Origin: Actinomycetota bacterium
GTDB lineage: Bacteria; Actinomycetota; Thermoleophilia; Gaiellales; Gaiellaceae
Length of the DNA stretch: 9,017 nt
Reading direction: 5' to 3'
Assembly (NCBI GenBank): GCA_013696595.1
Contig: JACCYG010000236.1
Span: forward strand, 1-9,017
Shown: positions 5,162 to 9,017 of the stretch, piece after piece
How the letters are laid out: each line of letters opens with the position of its first letter
Position numbering within the stretch: the stretch's first letter is position 1
Position numbers and translations under genes: made by a program
Notes under the pieces: model-generated
What the model was told of the DNA's origin: nothing
Seen by the model: the letters and a program-made list of their open reading frames with translations, nothing else
The model's database searches: none

Positions 5162-5944
5162 CTAGACCGTGTCGCGCCGGTCGGACTCGCGGACCTCGCC
5201 GCTCTCCTCGCGCGTCCCTGGCTCGACCGTGCTCGTGCTCTCACGGTCGCGGAGCTCGTCAGAGTCGCTCCGGCCCGAGGTCGTCGTGCGGGCGCCGGCG
5301 GGCTCGGCCGTCGTCGTCTCGGTGCGCCGGTAGTCGTGCACGTCCTCGTCTGGAACGTCCGCGTCGCGCCTGAGCACACGCGTCCGCGGCCCGGTCGTAT
5401 CGAACGTGAAGGCGAAGACCAGACCGATGATGAGCGGGATCACCGGCAGGAACTCGTTCAGGTCGTTCACGAGGCCGCTGATCCCGAGGTCGCCGCTCCA
5501 ACGATCGAACCGCCCCTCTTCGACGCCGCTCTGAGGCTGCTTCGCGAGCAGAACCCAGCCGCCGACGATCAGCGTCGGCAGGAAGGCGAAGAGGAACATC
5601 ATGGGGCTCAGCGTCGGCCAGCCCCATTTGGTCCACCCGCCGAAGAGCTGCGAGAGGCCAAGCGCCAGGCCGGAGCCGGCGAGGAGTGCCATGGCGATCC
5701 AGAAATCGCCGTTCTGGCCCGTCCAGTCGAACGTCGAGGCGATCCACACGAGGAGCCCGGCGGCCGCGACTCCCGCAAGCGTGAAGAGCGCGCGGATGAT
5801 CCCGGGACTCGCGCCTACCCGCTCGGTGACGAAGTTGTCGTCGCCGTCGGTGCGATCGCGGTCGATCACGCGCTCATCCCGCCTCACTACCGGACGGTCT
5901 GTGGTCGTCTCCTCGTCCGTCGTCTTGCGTCCGAACAATCCCAT
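5162..5944 (-). CDS. Four-helix membrane protein with charged tails, unknown function
   Basis: A 260-residue protein. The N-terminal ~45 residues are hydrophilic and Asp/Arg/Thr-rich. Four hydrophobic segments follow at ~49-69, 81-101, 112-134 and 164-181. The C-terminal ~75 residues are low-complexity, rich in Thr, Ser, Asp, Glu and Arg, and likely disordered. The loop between helices 3 and 4 (KQPQSGVEEGRFDRWSGDLGI...) is amphipathic. I do not recognise a domain. By shape it could be a membrane scaffold or stress-related protein, but that is a guess. The Thr-rich tails are plausible substrates for Ser/Thr kinases, again inference. It starts at ATG 5944; the 88-nt gap upstream holds two 13-bp direct repeats. 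Its end faces the hairpin at 5110-5143. Confidence 0.75.
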   Translation of the reverse strand: MGLFGRKTTDEETTTDRPVVRRDERVIDRDRTDGDDNFVTERVGASPGIIRALFTLAGVAAAGLLVWIASTFDWTGQNGDFWIAMALLAGSGLALGLSQLFGGWTKWGWPTLSPMMFLFAFLPTLIVGGWVLLAKQPQSGVEEGRFDRWSGDLGISGLVNDLNEFLPVIPLIIGLVFAFTFDTTGPRTRVLRRDADVPDEDVHDYRRTETTTAEPAGARTTTSGRSDSDELRDRESTSTVEPGTREESGEVRESDRRDTV

Positions 5945-5968
5945 CCTTGGTCACCCCGTTCCGTCGTT

Positions 5969-6000
5969 TGCGGGTTTTTCCAACTTGTGCAGGTTTTTCC
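5969..6000. repeat. Two 13-bp direct repeats 19 bp apart
   Basis: TGCGGGTTTTTCC (5969-5981) and TGCAGGTTTTTCC (5988-6000) differ at one base and repeat with a 19-bp period, close to two helical turns. They lie upstream of the membrane protein gene starting at 5944. They could be tandem operator sites. I see no good -10/-35 pair next to them. Confidence 0.4.
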
Positions 6001-6032
6001 CCGTTTCCTCAACGCCTGTAACACGCGGGGAG

Positions 6033-6635
6033 CTAGGCGGCGAGATCGCGGCGGCGCGCGTCGAAGGAGCCCGATTCGAGCTCCTCGCGGAAGGCGGCGA
6101 CCGTCGCCTCTTCGTCGTGCGCGAAAATGTGCTCGACGACAGCGACGCGGGCGTCGCTGTAGAACGGCTCGTCAACGTGCCGGGAGCTCACGACGTTGAC
6201 GGACATGCGGGCGCAAGTCGGGCAGCGAACGGCCACACCCACCTGTTCCGCGGCCGGTGCGAGGGCACGGAAGGCGGAGGGGAAGACGGGTCTCGGGCAG
6301 CCTTCGGGATAGCAGAAGAAGCTCCACGGCCATTCCCCCGCCCTGATTCGCCGCGCGGCCCGGTCGAGCAGCTCCGCGCCAACCGACTCGAGGCGCCGGG
6401 TCATCAGGTTGAAGAACGGGTCGCCGTCCGCTCCGACCGGTGCCCAGTCGAGCTCGTCGTGCGTGACGAGACCCTCGTGCTCACCGCCACAAGAACAGGC
6501 GAAGGTGACCTTGTAAACGGCCGGGTGGGCGGCTCCGCCGAGCCGCTCGAGCGAGCGGAACCGCGACAGGCGCACACGAGCCTCGCCCGCAACCGGGCAC
6601 GGGAAGGTGTAGCGCCCAGTGAGACCGTCGTACAT
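6033..6635 (-). CDS. Cys-rich putative zinc-binding protein, unknown function
   Basis: A 200-residue soluble protein with seven cysteines in knuckle-like groups: C13 (FPCPV), C47/C49 (FACSCGGEH, with H53), C108/C113 (FCYPEGCPRP) and C138/C141 (VRCPTCARM). The pattern suggests one or two structural zinc sites, for example C47/C49 or C108/C113 combined with the CPTC pair. The N-terminal MYDGLTGRYTFPCP looks like a short zinc-ribbon lead-in. The acidic C-terminus (VEHIFAHDEEATVAAFREELE) is helical. I know no named family; no nuclease or kinase motif is visible. The ATG at 6635 follows a -10-like TAGATT (6652-6647 on the minus strand), so it may have its own near-leaderless message. The gene is complete and well separated from its neighbours. 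Confidence 0.7.
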   Translation of the reverse strand: MYDGLTGRYTFPCPVAGEARVRLSRFRSLERLGGAAHPAVYKVTFACSCGGEHEGLVTHDELDWAPVGADGDPFFNLMTRRLESVGAELLDRAARRIRAGEWPWSFFCYPEGCPRPVFPSAFRALAPAAEQVGVAVRCPTCARMSVNVVSSRHVDEPFYSDARVAVVEHIFAHDEEATVAAFREELESGSFDARRRDLAA

Positions 6636-6686
6636 TGGAAGCGAGGAATCTATCGACAGCGGCGGCGGGCGGCCCTATCCTCTGAA

Positions 6687-6707
6687 GGGCCCGGGGCAGC
6701 CGGGCCC
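6687..6707. terminator. Perfect GC hairpin downstream of apt
   Basis: GGGCCCGG (6687-6694) and CCGGGCCC (6700-6707) form an 8-bp perfect stem with the loop GGCAG, about 50 nt after the apt stop codon on the minus strand. There is no T-tract. It most likely ends the apt transcript and separates it from the zinc-protein gene at 6635. I see no gene in 6636-6756. Confidence 0.5.
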
Positions 6708-6756
6708 GCTCACCCGTAGGGCCGGTATCTATCTGTTCCGCGCCCTGAAGCCGCGT

Positions 6757-7275
6757 TCAGTACTGAATGAGGGAATGCACGTCGTAGCCGGCGAGCTTGT
6801 CGCGGCCGTTCAGGAACGTCAACTCGATCACGAACGCGATCCCCACGACCTCGCCGCCGAGCTGCTCCACCAGGTTCACCTTCGCCTGCGCCGTTCCACC
6901 CGTCGCGAGAAGGTCGTCGTGCACGAGCACGCGGGCACCGCGGGCAATCGCGTCCGCATGGAGCTCGAGCGAGTCGACGCCGTACTCGAGCTCGTATTCG
7001 GCCGTCACCGTCTCCCAGGGAAGCTTTCCGGGCTTTCGCGCGGCGACGAACCCGCACCCCAGGCGGTAGGCGAGCGCCCCGCCCAGGATGAACCCGCGGG
7101 CTTCGGCTCCGAGGATGACGTCGGGCCGGCGCGGCTCGGCGAACTCGGCGAGCGCCGCCACCGTGTCCCGCAGCGCCTCGGGATCCGCGAGGAGCGGCAT
7201 CATGTCCTTGAAGACGATCCCCTCGCGAGGAAAATCAGGGATGTCCCGGATCTTCGATTTCAGGTCGACGGCCAC
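6757..7275 (-). CDS. apt: Adenine phosphoribosyltransferase
   Basis: A 172-residue protein, the usual APRT length. It salvages adenine to AMP using PRPP in the cytoplasm. Motifs: IRDIPDFPREGIVFKD at ~9-24 (family N-terminus), ILGAEARGFILG at 54-65, RKPGKLPWET at 80-89 (flexible loop), YELEYG at 94-99, and the PRPP-binding loop VLVHDDLLATGGTA at 116-129, with D120/D121 and TGGT. All catalytic elements are present. The start is GTG 7275, set by family alignment; a -10-like TAGAAT lies 9-14 nt upstream and implies a nearly leaderless message. It follows the MerR gene on the same strand with a 62-nt gap that holds a hairpin, so it may be a separate transcription unit. Confidence 0.95.
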   Translation of the reverse strand: MAVDLKSKIRDIPDFPREGIVFKDMMPLLADPEALRDTVAALAEFAEPRRPDVILGAEARGFILGGALAYRLGCGFVAARKPGKLPWETVTAEYELEYGVDSLELHADAIARGARVLVHDDLLATGGTAQAKVNLVEQLGGEVVGIAFVIELTFLNGRDKLAGYDVHSLIQY

Positions 7276-7284
7276 GACGGAGCG

Positions 7285-7290
7285 ATTCTA
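7285..7290 (-). promoter_or_regulatory. -10 element of apt
   Basis: On the minus strand TAGAAT (7290-7285) matches five of six consensus positions and predicts a transcript start about 2 nt before GTG 7275. No -35 is recognisable in the GC-rich sequence upstream, so this is a single-element call. Confidence 0.4.
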
Positions 7291-7301
7291 GGGCCGTGGC
7301 C

Positions 7302-7328
7302 GTAGGGGCGGGGGTTGCCGCGCCCGCC
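7302..7328. repeat. GTAGGGGCG-type imperfect palindrome between ftsR-like gene and apt
   Basis: Starts GTAGGGGCGGGG and folds as GGCGGG (7307-7312) with CCCGCC (7323-7328), 10-nt loop. It shares its first nine bases and overall layout with the hairpin at 1105-1133 (GTAGGGGCGAGG...CGCCCCCGGG). Both sit just beyond gene ends. It may be a terminator, or a member of a dispersed palindromic repeat family. Confidence 0.4.
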
Positions 7329-7337
7329 GGGGCTGCG

Positions 7338-8027
7338 CTACACCAATGATTTCAACGCGCGCCAGAACAGCAGCTGCGAGAGCTCCTGCGACGCGGCTGC
7401 GAGCGTCTCGAGATCCTCGAGCCCGGCTAGCCGGCGCTCGGGGTTTCGCGAGCGGAGCGCAGGCGCGACGATCTGCTCCAGGAGTCCGGCGGCCGAGGAA
7501 GCGCCGTTGCGAAGGCTGCGGAGGTTACGGGGCTCGATCCCGTAGCGGGCGAGCCGCGCGCAGGCCGCCACCACGTCGACGTCGCGCTCGGGGTATCGGC
7601 GGTCGCCGTCCTCCGCGTTCGGCTCGACGAGCCCGTACTCCTCCAGCTCCTGCACGAACGCAGGCTCCGCCTCGGACCGCTCGCAGAGCGTGCGCAGGTC
7701 AATCTCCGGCTCGCGAGAGCGCAGGAGAGCGTCGGCCGTCCTCTTGCGGGAGCGGCGCTTCGCTCCGGGCGAAGACAGCTCCTGCTTGATCACGCGAAGC
7801 GGAAGGAACTCGTCGCGCTGGAGCCGGAGGATCGTGCGCAACCGCTCGACGTCGTCGTCGCCGTAGAGCCGGTAGCCGCCCTCCGTCCGGCGTGGCGCAA
7901 GCAGGCCTTGGCCCTCGAGGTAGCGGATCTTGGAGATGGAGATGTCCGGAAACTCGTCCCTGAGCCGGCGGCGGACCGTGCCGATCGTGAACGGTCGCTG
8001 CGAGGGCTCGGGGATGGTGGCCGTCAT
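7338..8027 (-). CDS. ftsR: MerR-family regulator, Rv1828/FtsR type
   Basis: A 229-residue regulator. The winged HTH of the MerR family lies at ~12-83: FTIGTVRRRL, the ISISKIRYLEGQGLLAP recognition/wing segment (29-45), RRTEGGYRLYGDDDVERL (46-63) and LPLRVIKQEL. The C-terminal half (~108-215) resembles a second MerR-like, non-metal-binding domain (EYGLVEPNAEDGDRRYPERDV), as in Mycobacterium Rv1828 and Corynebacterium FtsR. There is no Cys array for metal sensing. In those species the gene lies beside garA, as here: only 3 nt separate its ATG from the upstream FHA gene stop, so the two are co-transcribed. FtsR is known to influence ftsZ expression in corynebacteria; the target here is inferred. 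The symbol is by family and synteny. Confidence 0.82.
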   Translation of the reverse strand: MTATIPEPSQRPFTIGTVRRRLRDEFPDISISKIRYLEGQGLLAPRRTEGGYRLYGDDDVERLRTILRLQRDEFLPLRVIKQELSSPGAKRRSRKRTADALLRSREPEIDLRTLCERSEAEPAFVQELEEYGLVEPNAEDGDRRYPERDVDVVAACARLARYGIEPRNLRSLRNGASSAAGLLEQIVAPALRSRNPERRLAGLEDLETLAAASQELSQLLFWRALKSLV

Positions 8028-8030
8028 GGA

Positions 8031-8501
8031 TCAGACGCGGGAAAGGAAGGCAAGCCGGTACTTGCCGATCTGGACCTCGTCGCCGTCCTCGAGCTTCGCC
8101 TTCTCGACGCGCCGACGGTTCACGTAGGTGCCGTTCAGGCTCCCACGGTCCTCGATCGTGTACCCCTCCTCGTCCCGTGAGAGGACGGCGTGCGACCTCG
8201 AGACCGTGACGTCGTCGAGAAAGACGTCGGTCTCGGGGGACCGCCCGATCTCGACGCGGTCGGCATCGACCGGGAACGTCTCACCCTGCCGCCCTCCTCC
8301 CGAGCGGACCACGAGCGCCGTCCCTTCGATACCGAGGTCGTCAAGCGGCGGCCCGGTGTCGTCGAGGAGCTCGTCGGAGGCGAAGGTCATCGTCGTCGCC
8401 CCGCTCGGCTCGTCATGGATCAGGAGCGCGCCGCACTTCGAGCAGTAGTTCGCGCTCTCAGGGTTTTGGAAGCCGCACTCGGGGCAGTGGACGTGACTCA
8501 A
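8031..8501 (-). CDS. garA: Zinc-ribbon/FHA protein, GarA-like
   Basis: A 156-residue two-part protein. Residues 6-23 form a zinc ribbon (CPECG...CSKCG; C6, C9, C20, C23). The FHA phosphothreonine-binding domain is ~60-156, with GRS (86-88), VTVSRSHAVL (98-107) and GSLNGTYVN (120-128). The FHA sequence closely follows mycobacterial GarA (DIFLDDVTVSR.HA, GSLNGTYVN, NGDEVQIGK.RL.FL). Between them, GATTMTFASDELLDD (35-48) aligns with the GarA segment around ETTSVF, where PknB/PknG phosphorylate Thr; T36/T37 would be the sites. Phosphorylated GarA binds its own FHA domain and releases the TCA-cycle enzymes it controls. The zinc ribbon is absent from mycobacterial GarA. The start is TTG 8501, the only option upstream of C6. 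It follows the RsiG-like gene by 8 nt. Confidence 0.85.
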   Translation of the reverse strand: MSHVHCPECGFQNPESANYCSKCGALLIHDEPSGATTMTFASDELLDDTGPPLDDLGIEGTALVVRSGGGRQGETFPVDADRVEIGRSPETDVFLDDVTVSRSHAVLSRDEEGYTIEDRGSLNGTYVNRRRVEKAKLEDGDEVQIGKYRLAFLSRV

Positions 8502-8509
8502 GGCTCGGC

Positions 8510-8818
8510 CTAGTCGGCGGGGTTCGGGGGTGCGGCGCGGCCCGCGAGAATGTCGGCGAGCTTGTCGACGTCCACCTCGTAGAGCGGGCCTTCCCCGGCG
8601 CCGACCTGCTTCTGGAGGCGGGACTGGAGCTCCGCCTTCAGGATGTCGATCTTGCCGTGGAGGATCCGGCGACGGTACGAGACTTCATGCTCCTCCTCGA
8701 CGAGCTCGTGGATCATGTCGCGAAGCTCGCTGTCGGAGACGGACTTGAGATCGGGCGGGAAGGGCTCCAAGACGCTCCAATCGGAGAGGTGAATCCGGAC
8801 TACCGGGAAGTAAATCAT
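8510..8818 (-). CDS. RsiG-like anti-sigma protein, candidate c-di-GMP binder
   Basis: A 102-residue protein. Residues ~27-70 form a helical, probably coiled-coil region (SDSELRDMIHELVEEEHEVSYRR, then RILHGKIDILKAELQSRL). It contains E43-x3-S47-x2-R50-x3-H54-x3-D58. This matches the RsiG c-di-GMP signature E-x3-S-x2-R-x3-Q-x3-D except for His in place of Gln. Streptomyces RsiG holds the sigma factor WhiG when loaded with c-di-GMP. That protein has two motif copies; this one shows a single copy, as described for homodimeric Rubrobacter RsiG. No WhiG-type gene is in the window; the two sigma factors present are RpoD-like, so the partner is unknown. The ATG at 8818 is the only good start. It sits between the phosphohexomutase-type gene (33-nt gap) and the garA-like gene (8 nt), likely one operon. 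Confidence 0.72.
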   Translation of the reverse strand: MIYFPVVRIHLSDWSVLEPFPPDLKSVSDSELRDMIHELVEEEHEVSYRRRILHGKIDILKAELQSRLQKQVGAGEGPLYEVDVDKLADILAGRAAPPNPAD

Positions 8819-8851
8819 CCCGGCGCGCAGGGTTCAACCTCGAGTTGAGGG

Positions 8852-9017
8852 TTAGCGCGTTTCCGTGGCGCCGTCGCCCGCGATGATCTCGGCGACGAGC
8901 GCGGTGTACTTCTCCTCGAGGCGAGCGGCGTGCTCGTCCGTCGGGCCTTCTGCGAAGACGTGGACGAGCGGCTCGGTTGCGTCGGGGAGCACCTGGGCCC
9001 AACCACCGTCCTCGAAC
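8852..9017 (-). CDS. Phosphomannomutase/phosphoglucomutase-type protein, C-terminal end (5' end outside window)
   Basis: The last 54 residues of a gene entering from the right edge; stop TAA at 8854-8852. The sequence GGWAQVLPDATEPLVHVFAEG resembles domain IV of alpha-D-phosphohexomutases, where the loop normally reads R-P-S-G-T-E-P and binds the substrate phosphate. Here it reads LPDATEP, keeping TEP but lacking the Arg and Ser. This form is common, as far as I recall, in actinobacterial fusions of a sugar-nucleotidyltransferase with a phosphomannomutase domain; the N-terminus is needed to tell. The helix DEHAARLEEKYTALVAEII ends the protein. It is probably the first visible gene of the operon leading to the RsiG-like and GarA-like genes. 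Confidence 0.7.
   Translation of the reverse strand, partial: FEDGGWAQVLPDATEPLVHVFAEGPTDEHAARLEEKYTALVAEIIAGDGATETR

Overview
The window looks like chromosomal DNA from a high-GC actinobacterium, probably of a deep lineage such as Thermoleophilia/Gaiellales. This rests on strong GC bias at third codon positions, a GarA-type FHA protein next to a Rv1828/FtsR-type MerR regulator, an RsiG-like protein, and several start codons placed almost directly on predicted transcription starts. The taxonomic call is inference; there is no rRNA or marker gene set here. I see no insertion sequence, prophage, CRISPR array or tRNA.

Left part (1-2201): the 3' end of one sigma-70 factor (+), then a PHP-domain CpsB/YwqE-type metal-dependent phosphatase (+). 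This converges, across a perfect hairpin, on a second, complete RpoD-like sigma factor (-).

Middle part (2397-4565): a RES-Xre toxin-antitoxin operon (-), antitoxin first, with a 4-nt GTGA overlap and a perfect 8+5+8 palindrome over its promoter. Divergent from it is a membrane-anchored DUF4015-type putative glycoside hydrolase (+).

The 4566-4868 gap is the most unusual part. It holds a 10-bp perfect dyad inside a cluster of DnaA-box-like 9-mers, then an AT-rich tract. A near-consensus promoter (TTGACG-17-TAGATT) follows, and then a roughly 114-nt candidate structured RNA whose 5' and 3' ends pair perfectly over 8 bp just before a T8 tract. I could not assign this RNA to a known family. A 14-mer in this region is repeated exactly (inverted) at the toxin-antitoxin promoter.

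Right part (4869-9017): a small two-TM protein (+) converges on a four-TM protein with charged tails (-). Then, all on the minus strand, come a Cys-rich putative zinc protein, adenine phosphoribosyltransferase, and a tight cluster transcribed in the order phosphohexomutase-type protein (3' end only), RsiG-like protein, zinc-ribbon/FHA GarA-like protein, MerR regulator. The last cluster joins a candidate c-di-GMP-responsive anti-sigma protein to a candidate kinase-controlled FHA switch and its conserved transcription-factor neighbour, suggesting one regulatory operon for growth and metabolic state.
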